Source of the DNA: Flagellimonas aurea
Lineage (GTDB): Bacteria > Bacteroidota > Bacteroidia > Flavobacteriales > Flavobacteriaceae
Length of the DNA: 64,000 nt
Direction: 5' to 3'
Assembly (NCBI RefSeq): GCF_017313785.1
Contig: NZ_JAFLNL010000001.1
Location: forward strand, 1 to 64,000
Below, in pieces: positions 46,512 to 55,279 of this stretch. The number at the start of each line of letters is the position of its first letter. Position 1 is the first letter of the stretch. The notes under the pieces were generated by a model. That model searched no databases. It saw only the letters and a program-made list of their open reading frames with translations, and was not told the DNA's origin. The translations under genes were made by a program, and so were the position numbers.

Positions 46512-47645
46512 ATGAATGATACCATTAGGCGTTACGATTTGGATTGGCTACGTGTAATTGTGTTTACATTGCTCATATTTTACCACGTAGGAATGTTTTT
46601 TGTTCCTTGGGGATGGCATGTAAAAAACAACGAAATATACGACTGGCTCCGTTGGCCCATGATGTTCCTCAACCAATGGCGACTGCCTATACTTTTTGTG
46701 ATATCTGGAATGGGGACCTACTACGCCCTGGGCAAAAGAAGTATGGGAAAATTCATGTGGGAACGTTTCCTTCGTTTGGGAATTCCATTGATTGTCGGGA
46801 TGATTCTCATTGTTCCGCCACAGGTATATTTTGAGCGTTTGGCAGAAGGAACCTTCTCGGGCTCGTACTGGGAATATTTTACCACCATAGCTTTTGATGG
46901 CGTCTACCCGGAAGGCAATCTTAGCTGGCACCACCTGTGGTTTTTACCCTACCTCTTGGTCTTTTCTTGGATCTTGGCCCCGTTGTTCGTCTATTTGAGA
47001 AGGCGCCAAACCCTTTTTATTGGATGGGTCAAACGATTGATTCAAAAAACCTGGGGAATCTATGCCTTTGTGATGCCGCTCTACTTTGTAGAATCACTGG
47101 TGGAACCCTTTTTCCCGGTCACTCATGCCTTGGTCGATGATTGGTTCAATTTTATATTCAGCATCATCCTGTTCTTTTATGGCTTCATTTTGATAGCAAC
47201 AGGAGATGTTTTTTGGCAAGCACTGACAAAAGTAAAATCCAAGGCTATAATTCTGGGGATAATAGGATTTGCTTCCCAAGCTTTTATATGGCTGTTTTTG
47301 GAAGATGGCTACGTTGTCCATTTTACCGAAGCATTTTTAAAAGTAGTGAATATCTGGTCATGGATATTGGTATTGTTTGCCTACGCCTCAGAATACCTCA
47401 ACAAGCCAAGCAAGGGATTGGCCTACTCCAATAGAGCAGTTTACCCATTTTATATTTTGCACCAGACCGTCACCGTTGCCATCGCCTATTATTTGATGGA
47501 TTTGAGTTGGGGCCTTTTCCCAAAAGCACTCGTTCTGGTCGTGGGCACATTTGGAATCAGTTGGTTGATCTATGATTTGATTATTTTACGGATTCCGATA
47601 CTGCATCCGCTCTTTGGACTTAAAGCAAAAAAGAAAAATATGTAG
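46512..47645 (+). CDS. Acyltransferase family 3 membrane protein
   Basis: The 377-residue protein has about ten hydrophobic helices. DLDWLRVIVFTLLIFYHVG at the N-terminus carries the family's conserved Arg and catalytic-type His, and MFLNQWRLPILFVISGMG is the second motif. Members transfer acyl groups to surface glycans, glucans or small molecules in the inner membrane. It lies 91 bases behind the AraC-type regulator in the same direction. The substrate is unknown. Confidence 0.85.
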   Translation: MNDTIRRYDLDWLRVIVFTLLIFYHVGMFFVPWGWHVKNNEIYDWLRWPMMFLNQWRLPILFVISGMGTYYALGKRSMGKFMWERFLRLGIPLIVGMILIVPPQVYFERLAEGTFSGSYWEYFTTIAFDGVYPEGNLSWHHLWFLPYLLVFSWILAPLFVYLRRRQTLFIGWVKRLIQKTWGIYAFVMPLYFVESLVEPFFPVTHALVDDWFNFIFSIILFFYGFILIATGDVFWQALTKVKSKAIILGIIGFASQAFIWLFLEDGYVVHFTEAFLKVVNIWSWILVLFAYASEYLNKPSKGLAYSNRAVYPFYILHQTVTVAIAYYLMDLSWGLFPKALVLVVGTFGISWLIYDLIILRIPILHPLFGLKAKKKNM

Positions 47646-47726
47646 GTTAACGATTTAACGTCAATTTATAATGTTGATGGCAAGGTATTTGCTAACTTTA
47701 TTATTTGGATAATTACCCATCTAGCC

Positions 47727-48389
47727 ATGAAAAAGAAGATTTATATCGTTTTGGGAGCAATTCTTTTTGCACTGCCCATGTTCGGGCAGGGCGACTTGCC
47801 CACTACGCGACCTTTAAAGATTGGCGAGAAAAATAATCTTGATATAAAAGCAAGCAATCAGGGTACTTTGCTTCGAATGCCTTCGGTACTCGATGAAAGC
47901 CTTTCCTCCAAAAACGAAAAGCCCGGTGTTAAAATGTTGCCCGACAGAGAACTTCTTCAAGCAGGTCACGATATGGTCATAGACCCCAAGGTTGTCGAAA
48001 AACGTGAAAAAGGTGCGAATGAGCATTTTGGCGACCAATATCTGGGTGATTTCAAAACCACGGCAAAATTTGTCGGTATCGTTGCTAGGGATCACGAGTA
48101 TGTGGATGGGGACCGTATCAAAATATACGTAAATGGTGAAGTAGTAGAATACAATTTACTGCTTTCAGGTTCTTATAGAGGAATCAACCTAGACCTCGTG
48201 GAAGGTTTCAATCGAATTGAATTTGAAGCCCTCAACCAAGGTTCTTCCGGGCCAAATACCGCTCAAGTAGTAGTAACGGACGATAAAGGTATTGTTATCC
48301 ACAACAACCGCTGGAACCTATCCACAGGTTCCAAAGCCAGCCTCATTATTGTTAAGGAAGAGGACAGCGGAATTATAAAGAACAACTAA
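47727..48389 (+). CDS. Secreted protein of unknown function
   Basis: The 220-residue protein has a signal peptide with cleavage after MFGQ (about residue 21). The mature part contains IKIYVNGEVVEYNLLLSG and LVEGFNRIEFEALNQGSSGP, which read as a beta-sandwich domain. I cannot name a family. It converges on the penicillin acylase gene, nine bases apart. Confidence 0.6.
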   Translation: MKKKIYIVLGAILFALPMFGQGDLPTTRPLKIGEKNNLDIKASNQGTLLRMPSVLDESLSSKNEKPGVKMLPDRELLQAGHDMVIDPKVVEKREKGANEHFGDQYLGDFKTTAKFVGIVARDHEYVDGDRIKIYVNGEVVEYNLLLSGSYRGINLDLVEGFNRIEFEALNQGSSGPNTAQVVVTDDKGIVIHNNRWNLSTGSKASLIIVKEEDSGIIKNN

Positions 48390-48398
48390 ATTTTTCCT

Positions 48399-50573
48399 TT
48401 AATATTTCTCTCCTGGCGAGTAGGTTGCTTCCGCACGTTTTAGCACATCTTCCTTATAGTAGGCAGCATCTTTAAAATCCTTGTCGGCGTAGCGTTGGGC
48501 CTGATCATCAAAATGAGGTGAATCTGGGTCTCCACTCTGACCTCCTGCCAATATGGTTTTCGCTTTTACCTTATCTCCAAACTCTACGACCGCAACAAAA
48601 CTGTTCCCTCTTGTACCGTAGATTTTTTTGGTATTGTTGTCGTAACGGGCGCCATATGCTGCCAAGGCTCCCCATGTACCACTGGCAAAACCAATGGGAA
48701 TACTGGGTTTGTCGTCATCAAAAGGTTGACGGATGTCTCCATTCAAACGCTGATAACGGTTAACCTCTCCCCAAGGCTTTTTCCAAGTTCCGAAATCATT
48801 TTGAAGTTTGGTCAACGTTTCCTGAAACATATCCAATTTTTGAGCATCGGGCCAATCACCGCCCCAATATTCTACCCATTGCATGGAATACATGCCTTCG
48901 GGCCTTTCTGCCTTAGAATAACAAAGTGTACCGTAGTAATGCGCCAAAGTCATGGCAATGGATTCTTTTGATGTGGTAAAATCCCATTCCCTGAGTACTT
49001 CAATCGGTTCTTGCAGTTCCGGGTATGCTTTTGCATTCTCATTGTAGGCTTTTACCAACCCAGGAATCAACGCCTCAAAAGCGGGCAAATAAGGGTCATG
49101 GGCCAGTTCGATAAGTCCATCCAAGGTATATCCGCTACGGCCGGTCAAAAGTTTTATGGCATGAATGCCCCTAAAGTTTTCTTGGTCCCTGGACATATAA
49201 TTGGGGTAATCCTCACGTTTTGGGCTGAACTCCAGTGCAGAAGTGTAGGGAGTGGAGTTACAGTTTTGAATCCAACCGTTTTCTGGATTTAATACCAAAA
49301 TATTTTCATCCACAGTATGCAATCCTTGCCAATCCGTTTGGGGATTGCTACCATCCATAGGTTGGGCATAATCAAAAATGGTATCGCGTTTTGGCACAAA
49401 ATTGCCGTGGAAATACGCAATGTTCCCTTCGGCATCAGCATAAACGGTATTATTGGACGAATTTGTCCGGATATCCATCATTTTTCGAAAACCATCATAA
49501 CCATCTTGCTTGGTGCGGATATAGGATTGTTCCAAGGCCTTCACCGGTTCCCACATCATGGCAGAAGCCGTCCATTGGTCATCCACTTGATGGGTAATCG
49601 GTCCGTGATGGGTGCGGTACATTGGGAATGTTTTCTCCTTCATACTTTCCCCATCCTTATATTTTAAGGTAACCGAACTGGAATCCACTGGTCGTAGTTC
49701 CTCACCATATTGATAAAATAGTTTCCCATCATTTTTTATGATGGTTTCCTTGAACTCATCCATCACATCGGTATAAGTGGATGTATGCATCCACCCCGTT
49801 TTCTCATTGAATCCTTGGTACACAAAAAACTGCCCCCAGGTAACAGCGCCGTATGCATTCAACCCTTCCTCGCTTACGACGTGCACTTCGCCCCTAAAGT
49901 AAAATGACGTATGTGGATTGATCAAAAGCATCGCATTGCCAGATTCTGTCAAGTCTCCAGAAATGGCAATTCCATTGGAACCTTGTGGCTCTGCCATTTC
50001 CTCCTCTTTTTTGAGTTGAAGCGCTTCCATTTCGGGCAATTCCATTCCACTTTCGTAAAAACTTTTGATTTTTCTAGTAGATATGCGCTCAATATCGCCG
50101 CCGATGGAACCCTCACTAAAATACATGGGCATCCAAGGTTCAAAACGGGCCAATAATTTGGGTTCTACTTCGGGATGGGTATGCAAGTAATAATTGATTC
50201 CATCCGCAAAGGCATCACAAAGTTCCTTTAACCACTCAGGGCTATTCTCGTAGTTGGCCTTGGCCTCCTCTTCCGTCATAAAAAGCTTTGCACGAAGATC
50301 GCTGTACAAGGCATTCTCGCCTTCCACTTCGGCCAAACGTCCCGTGGCCCAGATGTAGTTTTGTTCCACACGGTTAAAATCATCCTCACATTGGGCGTAG
50401 AGCAACCCAAAAACAGCATCGGCATCCGTTTTTCCATAAATATGGGGCACCCCAAAATCGTCTCGGATTATGGTAATGTTTTCAGCTTGTGCTTCCCATT
50501 GTTCCACCTCCGTTTTGGGCTTTTCAGAACAGGAAACAACTAAAAAAAGTGCTGCAAGGACAATAATTCTCAT
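48399..50573 (-). CDS. Penicillin acylase-family amidohydrolase, lipoprotein
   Basis: The 724-residue precursor has lipid Cys15 (VVSC). DDFGVPHIYGKTDADAVFGL opens the alpha chain. After autoprocessing, Ser199 in EPQGSNGIAISG would become the N-terminal nucleophile of the beta chain. The later segments SRDQENFRGIHAIKLLTG and YQRLNGDIRQPFDDD fit the family. These Ntn hydrolases cleave amide bonds in compounds such as acyl-homoserine lactones, beta-lactams or peptides. The substrate cannot be inferred here. It is exported and lipid-anchored. Confidence 0.9.
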   Translation of the reverse strand: MRIIVLAALFLVVSCSEKPKTEVEQWEAQAENITIIRDDFGVPHIYGKTDADAVFGLLYAQCEDDFNRVEQNYIWATGRLAEVEGENALYSDLRAKLFMTEEEAKANYENSPEWLKELCDAFADGINYYLHTHPEVEPKLLARFEPWMPMYFSEGSIGGDIERISTRKIKSFYESGMELPEMEALQLKKEEEMAEPQGSNGIAISGDLTESGNAMLLINPHTSFYFRGEVHVVSEEGLNAYGAVTWGQFFVYQGFNEKTGWMHTSTYTDVMDEFKETIIKNDGKLFYQYGEELRPVDSSSVTLKYKDGESMKEKTFPMYRTHHGPITHQVDDQWTASAMMWEPVKALEQSYIRTKQDGYDGFRKMMDIRTNSSNNTVYADAEGNIAYFHGNFVPKRDTIFDYAQPMDGSNPQTDWQGLHTVDENILVLNPENGWIQNCNSTPYTSALEFSPKREDYPNYMSRDQENFRGIHAIKLLTGRSGYTLDGLIELAHDPYLPAFEALIPGLVKAYNENAKAYPELQEPIEVLREWDFTTSKESIAMTLAHYYGTLCYSKAERPEGMYSMQWVEYWGGDWPDAQKLDMFQETLTKLQNDFGTWKKPWGEVNRYQRLNGDIRQPFDDDKPSIPIGFASGTWGALAAYGARYDNNTKKIYGTRGNSFVAVVEFGDKVKAKTILAGGQSGDPDSPHFDDQAQRYADKDFKDAAYYKEDVLKRAEATYSPGEKY

Positions 50574-50624
50574 CTCGGGATTGGTTTAGTTAGTTTGTGT
50601 GAAAATACGGGAAATCGGCAACAA

Positions 50625-51665
50625 TTACCAACTTCCACTTGCTCCTCCACCTCCAGAACTTCCGCCGCCACCGGAAAAACTACTGGAGCTACTACCAGAA
50701 CTTGAGCTTGAACCAAAAGAGTGGGTGCCCGAAGAGGAGAAAGTTTTTTTCATGTAAGCCTTATCGGATTTAAAAAGCGACAGTTTAAAATCCTTATCTC
50801 CTTTCTTCCTGATTCTTAGGATAGCCAAGAGTATGGTGACTCCTATAAATGCGGCAATGACCAATAATACCCAAGTAAAATCTTTAGCAAGTGCATTCAA
50901 TACATCATCAAAACCGAACAACATGGCCATAAAAAACAACGGCATACCTATAAAAACCAATCCAAAAATTAAGGGAAACATCATAAAAACTCCCATAAAC
51001 ACCCCTCGTACCACAGCTAATTTTCCAATGAAAATGCCTCGTATTATTTCAATAAGTGTGGAATAGCCCTTATAAAAAACGAATCCTCCAGCTGCAACGA
51101 ACATCATCAAAAACAAGCCTATAATTATATATAACCACCAAGGCATATCGGCTTCAGCATCTATATCTGCTTTGAACTCTTCCAAAGCTTCAGGGTCGTT
51201 CAAAAATTCAATGATCTGGTCTGTAGCAAGATCTATCCCTTCAAAGTAATCTTCATCCTTGAACCTTGGAATCATGGTATTTCGAATGATTCTAGAAGCA
51301 ACAGCATCGGTTATATAGGATTCCAATCCATAGCCCACCTCAATTCGTACCTCTCTATCGAGTTTGGAAAACAAAATCAAAATGCCATTGTCCTTACCCT
51401 CTTGGCCCAGTCTGTTTTCATTGAATACTTCCAAGGCATATTGCTCAATGGTCTCGCCCCTCAGCTTATCAATGGTCAAAACCACCAGTTGATTGCTGGT
51501 CTCCGATTCAAATCGGTACAGTTTGTCCCGAAGCCCATCGAGCTGTGCTTGGGTAAAAATTTGGGCATCGTCCACAACAATTTCAGATAACCTAGCATAC
51601 TCCTCTTGTGCAGCACACAACGAGAACATCAAGAACAAAAAACCGAACCAGTTCGCCTTTAACAT
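50625..51665 (-). CDS. TPM-domain membrane protein
   Basis: The 346-residue protein has a signal peptide (about 1-20, ending LCAAQ), a TPM domain (about 28-150) and membrane helices near 170-270. A Ser/Gly-rich tail ends SSGGGGASGSW. DDAQIFTQAQLDGLRDKL and GIGYGLE-like VEVGYGLESYI are family landmarks. The family is linked to membrane-associated phosphatase or photosystem repair activity. The ATG at 51665 was preferred over one 75 bases upstream because it begins a proper signal peptide. Confidence 0.85.
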   Translation of the reverse strand: MLKANWFGFLFLMFSLCAAQEEYARLSEIVVDDAQIFTQAQLDGLRDKLYRFESETSNQLVVLTIDKLRGETIEQYALEVFNENRLGQEGKDNGILILFSKLDREVRIEVGYGLESYITDAVASRIIRNTMIPRFKDEDYFEGIDLATDQIIEFLNDPEALEEFKADIDAEADMPWWLYIIIGLFLMMFVAAGGFVFYKGYSTLIEIIRGIFIGKLAVVRGVFMGVFMMFPLIFGLVFIGMPLFFMAMLFGFDDVLNALAKDFTWVLLVIAAFIGVTILLAILRIRKKGDKDFKLSLFKSDKAYMKKTFSSSGTHSFGSSSSSGSSSSSFSGGGGSSGGGGASGSW

Positions 51666-51784
51666 GTCTATTTTAGTATTGTAGCTCTTAAATATAGTGT
51701 TTGTAATCTTTTCATGAACAAAAGCTAATCTGTTCGGCATCCTTTTAATTTGCCGTAACTTGCGGTCTCTTTCTATATTTTGAT

Positions 51785-53521
51785 ATGCCCGATAAAAAAG
51801 TAAGCATCCTTACCGCGTTCAAGACCATAATTTGGCCGAAGCGCAAACTCGTTTTTCTTGGTCTACTTTTGATTGCCATCAGCAAAGCGGCAAGTTTTGT
51901 GGCGCCGATAGCATCCAAATATCTAATCGATGATGTAATCGTAAAAAAAGACGTGACCATGCTCAAGTATCTGGTCGCAGGGGTTATGTTGGCCATACTG
52001 GTGCAAGCCGTAACTTCTTTTCTGCTGACCAAAATTCTGAGCGTACAGGCGCAATATCTCATTTCGGAACTAAGGGCACAGGTTCAAAAAAAAGTACTGG
52101 CTTTGCCCGTCCGTTTTTTCGACAATGCCAAATCGGGAGCCTTGGTATCCCGAATCATGTCGGATGTTGAGGGGGTCCGAAACCTCATCGGAACGGGTCT
52201 GGTGCAATTGGTGGGCGGTATCATAACGGCTGTTGTTTCTTTGATTCTTCTCATGGAAATCAGCGTTTTTATGACGCTTTTTACTTTCATTCCGCTGACC
52301 ATTTTTGCCATTATCGCGCTAAAGGCCTTTAAGATCATCCGACCTATTTTTAGGAATCGGGGCAAGATAAACGCCGAGGTAAAAGGACGGTTAACGGAAA
52401 CCTTGGGCGGCATACGTGTGATCAAAGGTTTCAATGCAGAAAAACAAGAGGAGGAAGTTTTTGAAGTCGGTGTGGAACGTCTCTATCAAAATGTAAGAAA
52501 GAGTTTGACGACCACCGCTTTTATGACGAGCTCCTCCACCTTTTTGCTGGGCGTGGCAACCACCAGCGTTATGGGTTTTGGTGGTTATAAGATAATTAAT
52601 GACACCCTTACTTTAGGTGAATTTGTTCAGTTTACGGTGCTATTGGGACTTATGATCGCGCCCATTGTGCAAATGAGCAGCGTGGGAAGTCAATTGACCG
52701 AAGCTTTGGCAGGTCTGGACCGCACCGAAGAATTGATGAACCTTGAAGAGGAATCCGATGAGGAAAACCGTACGATTGAATTGGATGGAATTGTGGGGCG
52801 GATGTCATTTTCGGATGTTAGTTTCTCCTATGAAGAAGACAAGGAAGTGTTGCACCAAATCAGTTTTAATGTGGCCCCGGGGCAAGTTGTGGCCCTAGTG
52901 GGCAGTTCCGGTTCTGGAAAATCCACCATTGCAGGCTTGGCGGCCAGTTTTCTAAATCCTGATTCGGGAACCATCACGATAGATGGCCAGGATCTGTCCA
53001 AGGTGAATCTAAAAAGCTTCCGAAGGCATCTTGGGGTTGTGCTTCAAGATGACTTTTTGTTTGAGGGCACTATCAGGGAAAATATTCTGTTCCCAAGACC
53101 CAATGCCAGCGAAGAAAAGTTATTGGAAGCGGTAAAGGCGGCTTATGTGGATGAGTTCACGGACCGTTTTGATAAAGGCTTGGACACCTTGATCGGGGAA
53201 CGAGGTGTTAAGCTCTCTGGAGGTCAGCGTCAACGGATTGCCATTGCACGAGCCATTTTAGCTGACCCAAAAATCTTGATCTTGGACGAGGCCACCTCCA
53301 GTTTGGACACTGAATCCGAAGCACTTATCCAAAAAAGTTTGGGAGAGCTCACCAAAGGCAGGACCACTTTTGTAATTGCGCACCGATTGAGCACCATCCG
53401 CAAAGCGGACCAGATTCTAGTCATTGAAAACGGCCACATTTTGGAACAGGGTACTCACGAACAACTGATTGCTTCCGAAGGAAGATATTTTAACCTGTTT
53501 ACCTACCAGGCCAGGATTTAA
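51785..53521 (+). CDS. ABC exporter, fused permease and ATPase
   Basis: The 578-residue half-transporter has six membrane helices (about 20-310) and an ATPase domain from about 340. Walker A is GSSGSGKST near 374-382, the signature is LSGGQRQR near 477, and Walker B is ILILDEATSSLD near 496. It resembles MsbA/lipid or drug exporters and would act as a homodimer. Its stop overlaps the convergent ferredoxin gene by four bases. The promoter region upstream is short, 120 bases from the TPM gene's start. Confidence 0.93.
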   Translation: MPDKKVSILTAFKTIIWPKRKLVFLGLLLIAISKAASFVAPIASKYLIDDVIVKKDVTMLKYLVAGVMLAILVQAVTSFLLTKILSVQAQYLISELRAQVQKKVLALPVRFFDNAKSGALVSRIMSDVEGVRNLIGTGLVQLVGGIITAVVSLILLMEISVFMTLFTFIPLTIFAIIALKAFKIIRPIFRNRGKINAEVKGRLTETLGGIRVIKGFNAEKQEEEVFEVGVERLYQNVRKSLTTTAFMTSSSTFLLGVATTSVMGFGGYKIINDTLTLGEFVQFTVLLGLMIAPIVQMSSVGSQLTEALAGLDRTEELMNLEEESDEENRTIELDGIVGRMSFSDVSFSYEEDKEVLHQISFNVAPGQVVALVGSSGSGKSTIAGLAASFLNPDSGTITIDGQDLSKVNLKSFRRHLGVVLQDDFLFEGTIRENILFPRPNASEEKLLEAVKAAYVDEFTDRFDKGLDTLIGERGVKLSGGQRQRIAIARAILADPKILILDEATSSLDTESEALIQKSLGELTKGRTTFVIAHRLSTIRKADQILVIENGHILEQGTHEQLIASEGRYFNLFTYQARI

Positions 53522-53850
53522 GCTTCTTCCGGAGCCAATTCCACTTCCAAACCATCCAAATCTTCGGTAATATGGATTTGGCAGCCCAAACGGCTATTGT
53601 CCTTCACATTAAACGCCTCGGACAGCATAGCTTCCTCATCATCCGACTTTTCAGGAAGCTGATGGTCTGATTGCACATAGCACTGGCAAGAGGCGCACAT
53701 CGCCATTCCACCACAAATTCCAATGGTTCCTTCTGGAGCAAGTTCGTAGGAACGTACCACTTCCATCAAGTTCATGTTCATATCTGTTGGTGCATCCACT
53801 TCGTGCGAAACACCTTCGCGGTCGGTTATTTTTATTTTAATGTCACTCAT
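53518..53850 (-). CDS. [2Fe-2S] ferredoxin, adrenodoxin type
   Basis: The 110-residue protein carries ligands Cys46, Cys52, Cys55 and Cys90 in the pattern Cx5Cx2C...C (GICGGMAMCASCQC). This matches adrenodoxin/Isc-type ferredoxins. The reductase gene lies directly upstream on the same strand, 55 bases away, and is its probable electron donor from NADPH. Partners may include Fe-S assembly by the NifU and Mrp genes further upstream. Confidence 0.92.
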   Translation of the reverse strand: MSDIKIKITDREGVSHEVDAPTDMNMNLMEVVRSYELAPEGTIGICGGMAMCASCQCYVQSDHQLPEKSDDEEAMLSEAFNVKDNSRLGCQIHITEDLDGLEVELAPEEA

Positions 53851-53860
53851 AATCAGTCTA

Positions 53861-53879
53861 GGGACTCCCCTAAAGTCCC
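53861..53879. repeat. Inverted repeat between reductase and ferredoxin genes
   Basis: GGGACT and AGTCCC arms with a seven-base CCCCTAA loop form a short GC-rich hairpin, followed by more C/G runs to about 53887. On the minus strand this lies between the reductase stop and the ferredoxin start. There is no T-run after it in that direction, so attenuation or RNA processing is more likely than termination. Such CCCCTAAAGTCCCC-type blocks may be dispersed elsewhere in the genome. Confidence 0.45.
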
Positions 53880-53905
53880 CTCAAGGGAACATTTTTACTT
53901 AAAAA

Positions 53906-54964
53906 TTAATCGATTGCCTTAACAACGGCTTTCGGTGCTTCTTTTTTACTTCCGTCAAATCCTGTAACGCCGCCTACGGTCGTATATTTCATTACGTATT
54001 TTTTATCGGGATGTATCTTTTGATAGGCACTTTGACACATCAGCGTGGCTTCATGGAACCCGCAAAGAATCAATTTTAGCTTGCCTGGGTAGGTGTTCAC
54101 ATCGCCTATGGCGTAAATTCCTGGAATATTGGTCTGGTAATCGTAGGTATTGTCCACCTTGATGGCATTTTTCTCTATTTCGAGTCCCCAATTCGAAATC
54201 GGGCCCAGTTTAGGCGACAATCCGAACAATGGAATAAAGTCATCAACCTCCACATCGGTTTCTTCGGAAGTAGAAGTATCCTTAACAGTCACTTTCTCCA
54301 ACCGATTTTCACCTTTTAGCGCAACCACCTCTGCGGGTGTGATCAAATTGATTTTTCCCTCATTTTTGAGTTGTTGCACCTTCTCAACGGAATCCAAAGC
54401 ACCCCTAAATTCGTTCCTACGGTGTACCAAGGTCACTTCCTTGGCAACATCGGCCAAAAAGATGGACCAGTCCAAAGCGGAATCGCCACCACCTGCAATC
54501 AACACTTTTTTATCTCGGTAGACTTCAGGTTCCTTGATTATGTACGCCACACCGTTGTCCTCGTACTTTTCCAGATTTTCCAACAAAGGCTTCCTAGGCT
54601 CAAAACTTCCCAAACCACCTGCAATGGCAACTACGGGAGCATGATGTTTGGTTCCTTTGTTCGTGGTAACGATAAACGACCCATCGTCCAACTTTTCAAT
54701 GGTCTCGGCACGTTCGCCCAACGTAAAACCGGGCTGGAACGGTTTGATCTGTTCCATAAGGTTATCCACCAGGTCTCCGGCCAACACCTCTGGGAACCCA
54801 GGAATATCGTAAATGGGTTTCTTTGGATATATTTCAGAACATTGACCACCTGCCTGTGGCAATGCATCGATTAAATGACATTTGAGTTGCAACAGGCCTG
54901 CTTCAAAAACAGCAAAGAGACCCGTAGGTCCCGCTCCTATTATCAGAATATCTGTTTTGATCAT
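53906..54964 (-). CDS. Ferredoxin-NADP reductase-type (thioredoxin reductase-like) flavoprotein
   Basis: The 352-residue protein has an N-terminal FAD motif IIGAGPTGLFAVFEAG and an NAD(P) motif IAGGGDSALDWS in the middle. The FAD-closing IYAIGDVNTYPGK lies near the C-terminus. The redox CxxC of thioredoxin reductase is absent, which is the usual trait of the TrxR-like ferredoxin reductases (YumC type). The downstream ferredoxin gene supports the assignment. It follows NifU by 63 bases and is likely co-regulated with it. Confidence 0.88.
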   Translation of the reverse strand: MIKTDILIIGAGPTGLFAVFEAGLLQLKCHLIDALPQAGGQCSEIYPKKPIYDIPGFPEVLAGDLVDNLMEQIKPFQPGFTLGERAETIEKLDDGSFIVTTNKGTKHHAPVVAIAGGLGSFEPRKPLLENLEKYEDNGVAYIIKEPEVYRDKKVLIAGGGDSALDWSIFLADVAKEVTLVHRRNEFRGALDSVEKVQQLKNEGKINLITPAEVVALKGENRLEKVTVKDTSTSEETDVEVDDFIPLFGLSPKLGPISNWGLEIEKNAIKVDNTYDYQTNIPGIYAIGDVNTYPGKLKLILCGFHEATLMCQSAYQKIHPDKKYVMKYTTVGGVTGFDGSKKEAPKAVVKAID

Positions 54965-55027
54965 ATACTAGAGGTTTTGGCCTGCAACTTACTGCATGCA
55001 CAAAAAAAGATTCATGATTTTTATCAA

Positions 55028-55279
55028 TTAGGAGATATTGATGACCTCTTCGATTTGAGGTGCATATTTTTTAATGGTCATTTCCACACCGCTTTTCAAT
55101 GTCATTTGGTTTACACTGCAACCGATACAGTTACCTTCCAAACGCACCTTTACGGTATTGTCCTCGATGGAAATCAACGTAATGTCGCCTCCATCACTTT
55201 GCAAAAATGGACGTATTTCTTCCAACGCCTTTTCCACATTGCTCCTTGTCTCTTCTGATGTCATTGTTGTCATGCTCAT
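55028..55279 (-). CDS. NifU-like Fe-S scaffold
   Basis: The 83-residue protein is a stand-alone NifU C-terminal domain. Cys51 and Cys54 in GNCIGCSVNQ bind an Fe-S cluster transiently. ALEEIRPFLQSDGGDITL is the family opening. Its start codon overlaps the Mrp stop codon by four bases (ATGA), so the two are translationally coupled. Confidence 0.92.
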   Translation of the reverse strand: MSMTTMTSEETRSNVEKALEEIRPFLQSDGGDITLISIEDNTVKVRLEGNCIGCSVNQMTLKSGVEMTIKKYAPQIEEVINIS

